Shown here piece by piece: positions 1-8,947 of a stretch of DNA of 64,000 nucleotides. The stretch comes from Blautia liquoris (GTDB lineage: Bacteria; Bacillota; Clostridia; Lachnospirales; Lachnospiraceae). The DNA is taken from positions 806,001 to 870,000 of the forward strand of contig NZ_CP063304.1 in the NCBI RefSeq assembly GCF_015159595.1, written 5' to 3'. Position 1 is the first letter of the stretch, and the number at the start of each line of letters is the position of its first letter. The position numbers were made by a program, and so were the translations under genes. Below the pieces are notes generated by a model, which did not search any database, was not told the DNA's origin, and saw only the letters and a list, made by a program, of their open reading frames with translations.

Positions 1-1002
1 TATCGGCAGTATATTCAGCTGATATTGAAATTTATATTGGCATTCATAATATTCCTCACAATTAACCAGCAGCTGGGATATATGCATTTGATCAACAACA
101 TGTTTGTTGTCCTGATAGTATCTTTGCTGTGCGCAATTCTTCCGACCTCGGCTATCGTAGTTTTCGGCGGGATTATGATATTATTACATACGTTTGCACT
201 TGGATTGGAGGCGGGAGTTCTTACTTTTGTATTCCTGCTGCTTATATACCTCCTGTTTTTTCGGTTTACTCCGAAAGATGCTCTGGCGGTGGTCATTACA
301 CCGGCTGCCTGCTCAATTGGCATACCAGGAGTTGTCCCCCTTGTTGCCGGCCTCCTTGGCGGACCTGTTTCATCCATATCAGTGTGCATTGGAATTTTCT
401 GCTTTTATTATCTCCAGGTTATCAAAAAAGTGATCAAACCTGTGAAGAGTGCAGGAACCAGCGATATGTTGGAAAACCTTCAGAAGATGATTCAAGGAGT
501 TTTGAATAATAAAGCGTTGCTTATATTCATGATATCTGGTGCAGCAGCTGCAATAATTGTCTACGCAATTCGCAGGATGAGTATAAAATATGCCTGGTAT
601 CTGGCGATTGGGATCGGATGTGCAAGTTATATCATCATCACGGCTGTCTTTAGTGGGGTGATGGATGCAGGGATATCAATTTTCAGTCTTTTCTTTGGAA
701 CAATCGTATCCGGAGCAATCGCACTGGTTGTTGATTTCTTCAATTTCAATGCAGACTATCGAAGTATTGAGAATCTGCAGTACGAAGACGATTCCTACTT
801 TTACTATGTAAAGGCAGTGCCAAAGAAACGAAGCGATGCGAAGAATAAGCAATGGAAAAGAAATCTTTCGAAGATGAATGCTGACAAACCGATAAACATA
901 GAAAGACACAATGACCAAGATACGGATACAGATGCATCAGAAAAATATATGGATGTAGACTTTGAAGAAAAGCTGGAAAAATCCCTAGACGAGTTAAAAT
1001 AG
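1..1002 (+). CDS. Polytopic membrane protein of unknown function upstream of cdaA (5' partial)
   Basis: The reading frame is open back to the first base of the window, so the real start is probably upstream; the first usable in-frame start inside the window is a TTG at 25, which has no clear ribosome binding site. The visible protein has about eight hydrophobic segments over residues 1-240 and then a charged, hydrophilic cytoplasmic tail of about 80 residues rich in K, D and E. I do not recognise a named domain. It ends 31 bases before cdaA, which has its own good ribosome site, so it is probably co-transcribed with the c-di-AMP synthesis genes. A role in c-di-AMP physiology is only a guess from position. 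Confidence 0.75.
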   Translation, partial: YRQYIQLILKFILAFIIFLTINQQLGYMHLINNMFVVLIVSLLCAILPTSAIVVFGGIMILLHTFALGLEAGVLTFVFLLLIYLLFFRFTPKDALAVVITPAACSIGIPGVVPLVAGLLGGPVSSISVCIGIFCFYYLQVIKKVIKPVKSAGTSDMLENLQKMIQGVLNNKALLIFMISGAAAAIIVYAIRRMSIKYAWYLAIGIGCASYIIITAVFSGVMDAGISIFSLFFGTIVSGAIALVVDFFNFNADYRSIENLQYEDDSYFYYVKAVPKKRSDAKNKQWKRNLSKMNADKPINIERHNDQDTDTDASEKYMDVDFEEKLEKSLDELK

Positions 1003-1033
1003 ATAACAGATTCGGAAGAAAGGAAGTGACTAC

Positions 1034-1945
1034 ATGGATCGTATCATCATCTGGTTTAAAACACAAGCCGCAAATTTTTCATTTCCTCAAATACCGAAAT
1101 CAATTGAAATTATTGATATTGTTCAGATTCTGATGATTGCATATTTTGTATATCACCTGATTTTGTGGGTAAAAAATACGAGAGCATATGTCCTGTTTAA
1201 AGGCATTACGTTAATTGCTGCATTTGTCCTAATCGCGAAAATTTTTCAGATGAACGTGATTCTGCAGATCTTCAGAGGAGTCAGCGTTGCTGCGATTACG
1301 GCAGTTGTCATTATCTTTCAGCCTGAACTTCGAAGGGTGCTGGAGCAGCTGGGAGATAAGAGTATTTTTGATTTTGCCTTTCTTGGAACGTCCAATGCTC
1401 AAAGTGACAAGAGATTCAGCGATAAAACGCTCAATGAGATGGTCAGAGCATGTTATGAGATGGGTGAGGTGAAGACGGGCGCCCTGATTGTAATTGAACA
1501 GAATATATCGCTTACAGATTATGAAAAAACAGGAATTCCTGTCGATGCGATATTGACAGGTCAGCTCTTGATCAATATTTTTGAAAAAAATACACCTCTG
1601 CATGATGGTGCTGTGATTGTCAGAGGGGACAGGGTGACATCGGCCACCTGTTATCTGCCATTGTCGGAGAGTATGGCACTCAGTAAAGATCTGGGGACCA
1701 GACATCGTGCAGCTGTTGGAATCAGTGAAGTAAGCGATTCCTTTACGGTTGTCGTCTCAGAAGAGACGGGAAATGTTTCTTATGCATTGAATGGAGAGAT
1801 TACGACTGCAGTGAATCCCAACGAACTCCGTGAACAGCTTCATAAGATCCAAAAGCTATCTGTTGCGCCGGAGAGTTCCAGAATTCAACATTGGAAGGAG
1901 CGGGTAAAGCATGAAAAAAAATATGACAAAAAACCTGACAAATAA
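1034..1945 (+). CDS. cdaA: Diadenylate cyclase CdaA (c-di-AMP synthase)
   Basis: CdaA condenses two ATP into the second messenger c-di-AMP, which controls potassium, osmolyte and cell-wall homeostasis in Firmicutes. The 303-residue protein has three N-terminal membrane segments (roughly residues 28-46, 52-72 and 78-96) followed by a cytoplasmic DisA_N domain. The two catalytic signatures are present: DGA at residues 191-193 and RHR at 223-225. The ATG at 1034 follows a GAAAGGAAGTG ribosome site. The next gene, the CdaR regulator, overlaps its end by 35 bases, the standard cdaA-cdaR arrangement. The third usual partner, glmM, is not next door here; HPr and a carboxypeptidase follow instead. 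Confidence 0.96.
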   Translation: MDRIIIWFKTQAANFSFPQIPKSIEIIDIVQILMIAYFVYHLILWVKNTRAYVLFKGITLIAAFVLIAKIFQMNVILQIFRGVSVAAITAVVIIFQPELRRVLEQLGDKSIFDFAFLGTSNAQSDKRFSDKTLNEMVRACYEMGEVKTGALIVIEQNISLTDYEKTGIPVDAILTGQLLINIFEKNTPLHDGAVIVRGDRVTSATCYLPLSESMALSKDLGTRHRAAVGISEVSDSFTVVVSEETGNVSYALNGEITTAVNPNELREQLHKIQKLSVAPESSRIQHWKERVKHEKKYDKKPDK

Positions 1946-3233
1946 CCTTGCTCTGAAAATTGTATCACTTTTTTTTGCAGTGCTGATCTGGGGCATTGTA
2001 GTCGGAGTCAGTAATCCGATTGAACCGAAGACCTATGATGTTCCTGTGACGATTACACATGCGAATTATATTCAGACAGGAAAAAAGACCTATCTGATTG
2101 ATGATCAATATCGAACCATACGTGTGAAGATAAGAGATAACAGGCAGAAGCTGGGTACGATTAAGGATTCAGATATTGTCGTCGAAGCAGATCTTACGCA
2201 GATTGTCGATATGGACACTGATCCGGTGTTCGTTCCCCTGACGGTTTCGTGTCCCGGGGTGGAGGATAAGAATATCACACTTTCTAGAACAACGATTCCA
2301 ATTAAGATCGAGGATATCGAGCAGGAGACTTATAATATAGAAGCAGATACCGGAGATACGATACCGGGCGACGATTATGAGGTGGGAAAAGTTGCGCTGG
2401 ATCCGGAAAATATCAGTATATCGGGACCGAAATCTATTATCAGTAAGATAGACCGCGTAAAAGCATTGCTGGATGTAAGCGGTATGACCGCAGATGGGGA
2501 CAGATCGACTGAGCTTGTGATCTATGATAAGAACGGCGAAGAGCTCACAGATGATACCATGAGTTATCTGAGATATGATATTGGAAGTACGAAGGTGAAG
2601 GCGTCTGTTGATCTGTGGAAACGCAAAGAGAATGTTAAGATGAACATCCACCTTGAGGGAGGACCTGCGAGCGGATATCAGCTTGGCGAGATCATTACCT
2701 CTCCCTCAGAGATTACAATGGTTGGAACTGATAATGCTCTTTCTGATCTTGCTGCGAATGACAATACAATAGATATCCCGGTTCCAAGGGACGTCATTGA
2801 TCTGAAGAATAAAAAGTCGGATGTAAGGGGAACTTTGGATCTTACGACTGTTTTTGACAAGGATAGCTCGATTCGTCCAAGTTCCAGAACATCGGCAATT
2901 GTGATCAAGGCAACGATACTTCCGAACGGGAGCAAAGAGTTCGACCTCGATGTGGAGGCGATCCAGAAAAATGGACTGGATCCTAGCCTAAGTCTCACCT
3001 ACGATCAGCCTACGATTTCCATCCGGGTTAAGGCATCAGACAAAAAATTGGATGCATTCAATCCGGCGCAGATGATTCAAGCATCCATAGATCTAACAGG
3101 TAAAGTTGACGGAGATTACCCTGTACCTGTGACTGTCAAACTGCCGGAAGGATATGAGATGGTCGATGACGTACAGACTACGGTGCATTTGAAAAAGGCA
3201 GAAAAGGCAGCTGCGGCTTCCGCCGCAGACTGA
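1911..3233 (+). CDS. cdaR: YbbR-domain protein CdaR, regulator of CdaA
   Basis: CdaR is a membrane-anchored extracytoplasmic protein that binds and modulates CdaA. The 440-residue product has a single N-terminal membrane anchor (about residues 12-33), then a series of YbbR beta-domains rich in 'DV', 'VTV' and 'V.L.G' strands, and a short Ala-rich C-terminus. It starts with ATG 1911 inside the end of cdaA, behind AAGGAG at 1895-1900, which points to translational coupling. Length and architecture fit the family. The exact number of YbbR repeats (three or four) cannot be settled by eye. Confidence 0.93.
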   Translation: MKKNMTKNLTNNLALKIVSLFFAVLIWGIVVGVSNPIEPKTYDVPVTITHANYIQTGKKTYLIDDQYRTIRVKIRDNRQKLGTIKDSDIVVEADLTQIVDMDTDPVFVPLTVSCPGVEDKNITLSRTTIPIKIEDIEQETYNIEADTGDTIPGDDYEVGKVALDPENISISGPKSIISKIDRVKALLDVSGMTADGDRSTELVIYDKNGEELTDDTMSYLRYDIGSTKVKASVDLWKRKENVKMNIHLEGGPASGYQLGEIITSPSEITMVGTDNALSDLAANDNTIDIPVPRDVIDLKNKKSDVRGTLDLTTVFDKDSSIRPSSRTSAIVIKATILPNGSKEFDLDVEAIQKNGLDPSLSLTYDQPTISIRVKASDKKLDAFNPAQMIQASIDLTGKVDGDYPVPVTVKLPEGYEMVDDVQTTVHLKKAEKAAAASAAD

Positions 3234-3270
3234 AGTTTCGCATCTGGGGAAAGCCAGGAGGAAAATATAT

Positions 3271-3546
3271 ATGGTCAGCAAAAAAGTGAAAGTGATCAAC
3301 CCATCAGGTCTTCATCTGAGGCCTGCAGGAATATTGTGTAACAAAGCGATGAATTACAAGTCTTCCATTACATTCGACTACCAGGATAAGGTGAAGACCG
3401 GTACGGCTAATGCAAAGAGCGTTTTAAGCGTTCTCGGTGCATGTGTGAAAACCGGTGATGAGATTGAGATACACTGTGACGGCGAAGATGAAGAGGAAGC
3501 CCTCAAAGATTTGACAGAGGCAATTGAAAGTGGATTAGGAGAGTAA
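3271..3546 (+). CDS. HPr-family phosphocarrier protein
   Basis: This is a 91-residue HPr-fold protein. The phosphoacceptor site GLHLRPA carries His15, the residue phosphorylated by PTS Enzyme I. The regulatory-serine region NAKSVL places Ser50 where classical HPr has Ser46, the target of HPr kinase in Firmicutes. Because His15 is retained it is not a Crh-type protein. It could be the general PTS HPr or a specialised paralogue; no other PTS gene is visible here. ATG 3271 lies behind an AGGAGG site, and the stop is 6 bases before the next gene, so it shares the cdaA-cdaR transcript. Confidence 0.9.
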   Translation: MVSKKVKVINPSGLHLRPAGILCNKAMNYKSSITFDYQDKVKTGTANAKSVLSVLGACVKTGDEIEIHCDGEDEEEALKDLTEAIESGLGE

Positions 3547-3552
3547 TTACAG

Positions 3553-4794
3553 ATGCGTTTAAGAGCAAAAATTAAGAAGGCAGCAGTCTGCGCGGCAGCA
3601 ATTCTGACGATCAGTACGACGATGACAGTGCCGTCTGTGGCAGCGGTGAATAACGCAAACCAATTTTCGGTCGATACAAACAGCTGGACGGGATGGCCGC
3701 AAGCCCCCGACATCTTGTGCAGTACCGGAATTCTCATGGATGCAGACACCGGACAGATTTTGTTTAATAAGGGTATGGATGATCAGAGATTTCCTGCAAG
3801 TATCACGAAGATTATGACAGCCCTGCTTGCCATTGAAGATTCGACACCCGATCAGCAGGTTACTTTCACAGCTACAGGAATGGCGGATGCCTACTCTGGT
3901 GTCTCGAATATTAATCCGCAGTTGGGAGAGTCCTTCACGATGGAACAGTGTCTCTACATGATGATGCTGAAATCGGCCAATGATGTCGCCACACAGGTGG
4001 CAGAGACCATTGCCGGAAGTGTTCCCGCATTTGTAGATAAGATGAATCAAAAGGCACAGCAGCTGGGATGCACCAATACACATTTTAATAATGCCAATGG
4101 GCTGCCGGATGACAATCATTATACATCGGCACGTGATATGGCGCTTATCACCCGAGAAGCATTTAAAAATGAGACATTTCGTAAGATTGTAAGTACACAG
4201 AGATATGAAGTCCCTGCGACAGCGATGTCAGGTCCGCGCGTCTATGATAATCATCATCAGATGCTGCTTTCAGGAACCAGATGGACCTATGAGGGTTGTC
4301 TTGGCGGAAAGACTGGGTATACAGATTCGGCACAGAGCACGCTTGCGACCTATTCAGAGAAAAACGGTATGAATCTGATCGCGGTCGTCTTACACGGACC
4401 AGGAGATGATGCCGTCTATATGGATACGATCAGCCTTATGGATTATGGCTTTGAAAACTTTAAGCCGAAAGATAGCGGTCTTGTGACAGCCGATGGTAAG
4501 ATTATCTTCGAAGATCAGGCATTGACGCAGCAGGAATATGACAAAAAGATGGCGCCAGAACCGACAGGGAAGGAAAAGGAACCTCAAAACTTTGGCGGTA
4601 ATAGCAGTACATCAACATCCAAGGCAGCCCTATCAAAAAAGAAGAAACAGCAGCCCGCACGCGGAAAAGCGGATATGGGTGCGTACATAGCGATTGCAGT
4701 ACTGGGCGTACTTATCTTGACCGGAATCATCCTGATAATCGGGATATTGCATAAAAGGAAAAAAGAAAGAAAAGACGAATATGAGGAATCATAA
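3553..4794 (+). CDS. D-alanyl-D-alanine carboxypeptidase, peptidase family S11
   Basis: This penicillin-binding protein removes the terminal D-Ala from peptidoglycan stem peptides outside the membrane. All three catalytic motifs are visible: SxxK with Ser83-Lys86 (PASITK), SxN at Ser141-Asn143, and KTG at 254-256. An N-terminal signal peptide covers about residues 1-31. The C-terminus departs from PBP5 types: after the catalytic domain comes a low-complexity Ser/Lys stretch, then a membrane span (about 377-397) with a positively charged tail. The enzyme is therefore held as a type I membrane protein rather than by an amphipathic helix. It closes the cdaA operon; a perfect hairpin follows the stop codon. 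Confidence 0.94.
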   Translation: MRLRAKIKKAAVCAAAILTISTTMTVPSVAAVNNANQFSVDTNSWTGWPQAPDILCSTGILMDADTGQILFNKGMDDQRFPASITKIMTALLAIEDSTPDQQVTFTATGMADAYSGVSNINPQLGESFTMEQCLYMMMLKSANDVATQVAETIAGSVPAFVDKMNQKAQQLGCTNTHFNNANGLPDDNHYTSARDMALITREAFKNETFRKIVSTQRYEVPATAMSGPRVYDNHHQMLLSGTRWTYEGCLGGKTGYTDSAQSTLATYSEKNGMNLIAVVLHGPGDDAVYMDTISLMDYGFENFKPKDSGLVTADGKIIFEDQALTQQEYDKKMAPEPTGKEKEPQNFGGNSSTSTSKAALSKKKKQQPARGKADMGAYIAIAVLGVLILTGIILIIGILHKRKKERKDEYEES

Positions 4795-4796
4795 GA

Positions 4797-4820
4797 AAAG
4801 GCCGCGGACAGCGGCCTTTA
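4797..4820 (+). terminator. Rho-independent terminator after the cdaA operon
   Basis: A perfect 9-bp stem (AAAGGCCGC / GCGGCCTTT) with a 5-base loop starts two bases after the carboxypeptidase stop. The T-tract is short on the plus strand. The reverse strand reads CCTTTTCTTA after the same stem, so it may also serve the convergent gene at 4903. Confidence 0.8.
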
Positions 4821-4902
4821 TGACATCATTTAGGATGATTGTAGCAGTATCAGCAAGTCTTACTCTTTGATAGTTCGTAGAAGCGCGTCCTCTGACAACA
4901 AC

Positions 4903-7647
4903 CTAATGTTCATCTTTCTTTGTGAGAAAGGTGATAGCCAAGAATATTCCCAGCGAGACAGCGCTTAATATGATGCCCTCCCGCAGAAGTGGCGCCTGAT
5001 AATTAAGCGTGAATTCGTGTTCTCCGGCTTGCACATAGAAGCCTGTGAACCCATAGTCTGTTCGGACAAGCTCCACGGGTTTGCCGTCTACTGTGGCATG
5101 CCAGCCTTTCTCGAAGGGAATGGCAAGAAAAGCGAGACTGTAGGAGCCGGCATGTATCTTTCCGGACAGGTGGCTGTCATTCCCGGTATTATTGATCGTC
5201 ACTCCTGAATCTTCTGGAAAATCTGATGCCGCACTTTGTGCCATAAACGAGATATCTGTCAGAGTATGTGCGATGCCCTGATATCTGCTCTCACAGCGGA
5301 TAGATGTTGTATCTTCCGGAATGGTGAGAGTGTAGGTGTAAGTTGGCTGTACATCAAACTTGGTAAGCTCAATCCTGCCAGTATCGGTGATTCCATTATT
5401 CGTGATAAAAGTAAGTGCCGGCGGCCGTATGGCAGTGATGTTAAAGTTCATGGTGACTGGTGCTTTTTCTTCTTGCAGGGCGGAGTCAAGGGGGATTGTC
5501 ACGCCATCCACGAAACTTACTGCGTGGCTTTCGGGATTGATGTGCTCTGTGAGTTCTGACGCATTGTATCGTGTGTAATCAGGAAGGGGCTGCTTGGCAT
5601 AAGAGGCAAGCTCCTCGGCAGACATTGTCAAATTGTCCGGTTCGTCTGTTACCACTGCCTGAGATATGAGACCGGAGAGATCATAAGCACCGGGATTTGC
5701 CTCAAAGGTGCTCTTATCCAGAGTATTCTGATACAGACGGCCGACGGAGGCGTCATTTTGATTCTGATATAAATACAGGGATCCAAATTGCCTGAGCAGA
5801 CGATACGCGTCGCTGCTGTAATTTTCATCCGTTGTCACAAGATATTTAATTCCGAACAGTGTGGCAAACGCGTCATCATGTGCGATATGGCGATAGGTAG
5901 TTCTCGCAAAATTATATAAGTTCAGGTTCGGGATCATTTTTTCGGTAAATTGGATCAGGTTCCGATTCAGTGTCGAGTTATAAGTTCCGATCCCGCGGTA
6001 ATCCTGAGCGCAGGATTCCATAGACCAAGAAGCCTGTGCGAATGTCTTCTCTATGCGGCAGAACTCAGGATCAGTGTCCTCTACATATCGAAGTAGGTTG
6101 TCCATATCCGGACTGTATAGATAGTTGAAATAATTCGGATCACCTTTTACCACCGATGAACGTCCCCGGGCGGTGATATGGGAATCACTCATCACGTTCA
6201 CAGCGGTCACACATGCAAGAAGAGCAAAGACTGCGGAAGTGCTGTAGCTGCGGACTGGATTCCTGTGAGCTGCCATATACAAGAGACAGATCATGAGCAA
6301 AGTGCTTCCCCACAGAAGAAGGACATTCAGTTTCACGGACGGGGTCAGGGCGGTTTTTCGGTAACTGAAGCCGTAAAGTATCGTGGCACAGATCAGAGTC
6401 AGGATGCCGCCGGTGATGCTGAAATATCTCCGATCGAAGATGACGTCTGTCATGTTTGCAACAAGCAGAGCAAATACTGGCATGAGTACGAAAGTATGTC
6501 TGGAAAATGGTGCGGCGAATCCGTTGAAGACCAGACTTCCGGCCATGAGCAGCAGCGCCACAGCAGATAACAGGATCAAAGTCCACTGTGTAACCTTTTT
6601 TCTGGTGCATTCTTTTGAACGTGCCAGATAGAAAAGGTACTGTACAAGCAAAATCACGAATAAGGTTGAGAAGAAAACATTCGGATCTTCATAAAAATTG
6701 GAATATCCCCGGTATGGCATGTGAATCGTGTCATTTCCAATTCCCTCAAGATTCGAGGAGAAGAAACGAAACAGCAAGGTGAAGTAGTAGCGAAGAGGGT
6801 AAGGTGCAATACTTGTCCAGATCTTCTCCCAAAATCCCATGTTGCTCTCCAGACGGGAAGAGACATTTGTCACGAGAGCAAATGCCGGAAGCAGTGAGAA
6901 GAGTCCCATACAGACGCCTAAGATCATGGATGCACAACCTCGAAAAAAACGCCTATACCGCGTCTTCCAGAGGAGATCTTCCATGAAAAAAAGACGGATA
7001 ATCAGATAAATCCCACCTGTCAGCATTGTCATGTATCCCGTGTAGTAACTGTAGATGATAATACAGGTTGTGATCAGAGAAATTGACGGTGAAAAGCGAT
7101 CTCTGTGAAGTGACTTCTCCAGAAGATACAAAAAGAGCGGCAGATACACAGCGATCATGGAAAACTGGTAATGCTGTCCCCAGACAATTAAAAACCCATT
7201 AAATGCATAGAGATAAGACGCCAGCAATTTTGCCTTGTCTGAAAAGGAAAAGCAAGTCAGAAACTGGTAGCATGCAATTCCAGCTAGGATCATCTTGCCA
7301 ATATGAAGATAGATCAAAAGATATGGCATCAATGCCGGTCCAAAGATAACACCCGCGAGATACAAGATCATCAGAGATGGATCGAACAGGTTCAGCTGCA
7401 GCATACTGGTGCCGAAACCGTTCGTGAAGTCCCAGACGGAGAGATTTCCGTCGCGGATATGGTTTACGATGGAATTGAACTGCATGATATATTGCTGCTG
7501 CGTGTCGGCACCAATGTCATTGAAGATAAAGATGGAGTTTCCAAAAACATACTGGTAATATACGAGACATGAAGACAGCAGGATTGTGATGGCGAGAACC
7601 ATTCTTGGATGTTGCTTCAAGGTCCGCAGTTTATCAGAAAAATTCAT
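4903..7647 (-). CDS. YfhO-family polytopic membrane protein (GT-C-like glycosyltransferase)
   Basis: This is a 914-residue protein with about a dozen N-terminal membrane segments and a large extracytoplasmic C-terminal region that ends in one more membrane span. The N-terminal pattern (FNDIGADTQQQ, FTNGFG) and the C-terminal pattern (FEKGWHATVDG, GFTGFYV, followed by GEHEFTLNY) are those of the Bacillus YfhO family. Bacillus YfhO is implicated in glycosylating lipoteichoic acid from an undecaprenyl-phosphate-linked sugar. It faces the opposite way to the neighbouring glycan genes and has its own promoter at 7684-7712. The sugar and acceptor cannot be read from the sequence, but a wall- or lipoteichoic-acid-type glycan fits the neighbourhood. 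Confidence 0.88.
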   Translation of the reverse strand: MNFSDKLRTLKQHPRMVLAITILLSSCLVYYQYVFGNSIFIFNDIGADTQQQYIMQFNSIVNHIRDGNLSVWDFTNGFGTSMLQLNLFDPSLMILYLAGVIFGPALMPYLLIYLHIGKMILAGIACYQFLTCFSFSDKAKLLASYLYAFNGFLIVWGQHYQFSMIAVYLPLFLYLLEKSLHRDRFSPSISLITTCIIIYSYYTGYMTMLTGGIYLIIRLFFMEDLLWKTRYRRFFRGCASMILGVCMGLFSLLPAFALVTNVSSRLESNMGFWEKIWTSIAPYPLRYYFTLLFRFFSSNLEGIGNDTIHMPYRGYSNFYEDPNVFFSTLFVILLVQYLFYLARSKECTRKKVTQWTLILLSAVALLLMAGSLVFNGFAAPFSRHTFVLMPVFALLVANMTDVIFDRRYFSITGGILTLICATILYGFSYRKTALTPSVKLNVLLLWGSTLLMICLLYMAAHRNPVRSYSTSAVFALLACVTAVNVMSDSHITARGRSSVVKGDPNYFNYLYSPDMDNLLRYVEDTDPEFCRIEKTFAQASWSMESCAQDYRGIGTYNSTLNRNLIQFTEKMIPNLNLYNFARTTYRHIAHDDAFATLFGIKYLVTTDENYSSDAYRLLRQFGSLYLYQNQNDASVGRLYQNTLDKSTFEANPGAYDLSGLISQAVVTDEPDNLTMSAEELASYAKQPLPDYTRYNASELTEHINPESHAVSFVDGVTIPLDSALQEEKAPVTMNFNITAIRPPALTFITNNGITDTGRIELTKFDVQPTYTYTLTIPEDTTSIRCESRYQGIAHTLTDISFMAQSAASDFPEDSGVTINNTGNDSHLSGKIHAGSYSLAFLAIPFEKGWHATVDGKPVELVRTDYGFTGFYVQAGEHEFTLNYQAPLLREGIILSAVSLGIFLAITFLTKKDEH

Positions 7648-7683
7648 AATACAAATACCTCAATTCTCAAGTCATTCTTAAGT

Positions 7684-7712
7684 AGTATACCACTACTAGA
7701 AAGGAGTGTCGA
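7684..7712 (-). promoter_or_regulatory. Promoter of the yfhO-like gene
   Basis: On the minus strand TCGACA (7712-7707) and TATACT (7689-7684) are separated by 17 bases, about 40 bases upstream of the ATG. The -10 lies in a short inverted repeat, AGTAGT/ACTACT, at 7681-7697. Confidence 0.6.
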
Positions 7713-7716
7713 TAAT

Positions 7717-8460
7717 TTAACCGAATTCATGCCCCGGAATTTGGTTATAGACAAGGGTGACACCATTCAAAGGTGCAAACCCGGATATCTGCATATCCGC
7801 AATATCTGGATGAGCTCCATGCAAGTCGGGGAAAGTAAAATTAAGTGTGTATTTTTCGCCGTTATATGCAGCGGTTGTACCATCGCCGGTAAAGACAGCG
7901 GTATGTTTTTTAAAGATTAAGGACCTGTCTTCTGTCTTTCCATCCACCTTATATATGGTAAAATCAAAGGCGGTATCTGTCACATTCGAGATATCTACAT
8001 TATAATAGTCGTCTGGCTGATAGACACCGTCGATGATCTTTTCGTCTTCAACGCCATATACAGACTCGTCGAAATATGTTGCTTCATATAATTTCAATGC
8101 CGCTTTTACCGATTCGGATCCGGTACTGGATGTCGATGTATTATCCTTGGCAGTGTTTTCATCAGTCATATTCTTAGATTCGGATGATGGCTTCGACGAA
8201 GTTTTTGCAGTAGAAGAGGATTCGGTATTCGAGGGTGGTTTTACATTCGAGGAAGAATCATTCTCTGCAGAAGGCGTGCTCTCTGAAGCCAAATGACTGT
8301 CGGATTGAGAATTTGTTAAAGCATTTGTCGGGGCGGATTCGGAAATGGCAGATGACGATGTCTCTTTCTTTGAGGTTGCTTTTGCATTTCCACAGCCAGT
8401 TAATAATGATGATAACAGCATCGATGACGATGCGAGTACGATAATAAATTTTTTATTCAT
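7717..8460 (-). CDS. Lipoprotein with Ser/Thr-rich linker, unknown function
   Basis: The 247-residue protein starts with a lipoprotein signal peptide ending in the lipobox LLTGC, so it should be lipidated and anchored outside. A low-complexity linker rich in Ser, Thr and Asn covers about residues 27-120 and probably spans the wall. The C-terminal ~125 residues form a compact, aromatic-rich beta domain (VDISNVTDTAFDF, YTLNFTFPD). I do not recognise that domain. ATG 8460 follows a strong CAGGAGG ribosome site. It lies directly upstream of the yfhO-like gene on the same strand; the 69-base gap contains that gene's promoter. Confidence 0.85.
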   Translation of the reverse strand: MNKKFIIVLASSSMLLSSLLTGCGNAKATSKKETSSSAISESAPTNALTNSQSDSHLASESTPSAENDSSSNVKPPSNTESSSTAKTSSKPSSESKNMTDENTAKDNTSTSSTGSESVKAALKLYEATYFDESVYGVEDEKIIDGVYQPDDYYNVDISNVTDTAFDFTIYKVDGKTEDRSLIFKKHTAVFTGDGTTAAYNGEKYTLNFTFPDLHGAHPDIADMQISGFAPLNGVTLVYNQIPGHEFG

Positions 8461-8947
8461 AATTTCCTCCTGTTTGTTTCTGTATTTACTTATCCTACTA
8501 TAGAATTGTTACTATTTTTCGTGTGAACTTGTTAACTATTATTCATGATTCTTTTATACTAATATGAATATTGTTTGAAGTTGGCGATGCTATGAATGTA
8601 ATATTCTTAATCTTCTGCTTGATTGTCCGATCTGAAACTATTATGACACAGCTTTTTCATACAGGGTATGTAATATACAAATAAGAAAAAAAGAGTGCAA
8701 ATCTCCCGGATGATGCACTACGTGGAGATGTGATCGGAAAAATATTTTTTGAATGGGACCAGTGTTACATTAGATAATAGAATTGTGATAGTAAAGTTGT
8801 CGAACTTGTGATAATTACATTATGCAATATGCTGAAGAAAATTAGCGAAAAGAATTGGAAATCATAAGAAAACCAAAAGATTACAGTTGTTACAACTGAT
8901 AATCTTTGATATAATACAATTATTATATTCTGTTAGGAGCGACAAGA
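8461..8947. other. AT-rich intergenic region between divergent genes
   Basis: This 487-base gap holds the leader of the lipoprotein (minus; possible -10 TATAGT at 8502-8497 with no good -35) and the promoter of the phosphoglycerol transferase (plus, see separate entry). The middle, about 8560-8880, is AT-rich and I see no convincing gene, RNA or repeat there. Confidence 0.7.
8884..8915 (+). promoter_or_regulatory. Promoter with overlapping palindromic operator candidate
   Basis: TTGTTA (8887-8892) and TATAAT (8910-8915) are 17 bases apart, upstream of the gene at 8948. The -35 sits inside a perfect 7-bp palindrome, CAGTTGT-T-ACAACTG (8884-8898). The symmetry continues outward with one bulged base (GATTA ... 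TAATC, 8879-8904). A dimeric repressor bound there would block the -35. Confidence 0.65.

Noticed and set aside
8592-8684. Small plus-strand frame of 30 codons in the intergenic gap
   Set aside because: No ribosome binding site, no recognisable signal or motif, and a chance frame is likely in AT-rich DNA.
8695-8735. Weak stem-loop (GTGCA/TGCAC, ATCTCC/GGAGAT) in the same gap
   Set aside because: The pairings compete with each other, are short, and show no T-tract or relation to a promoter.
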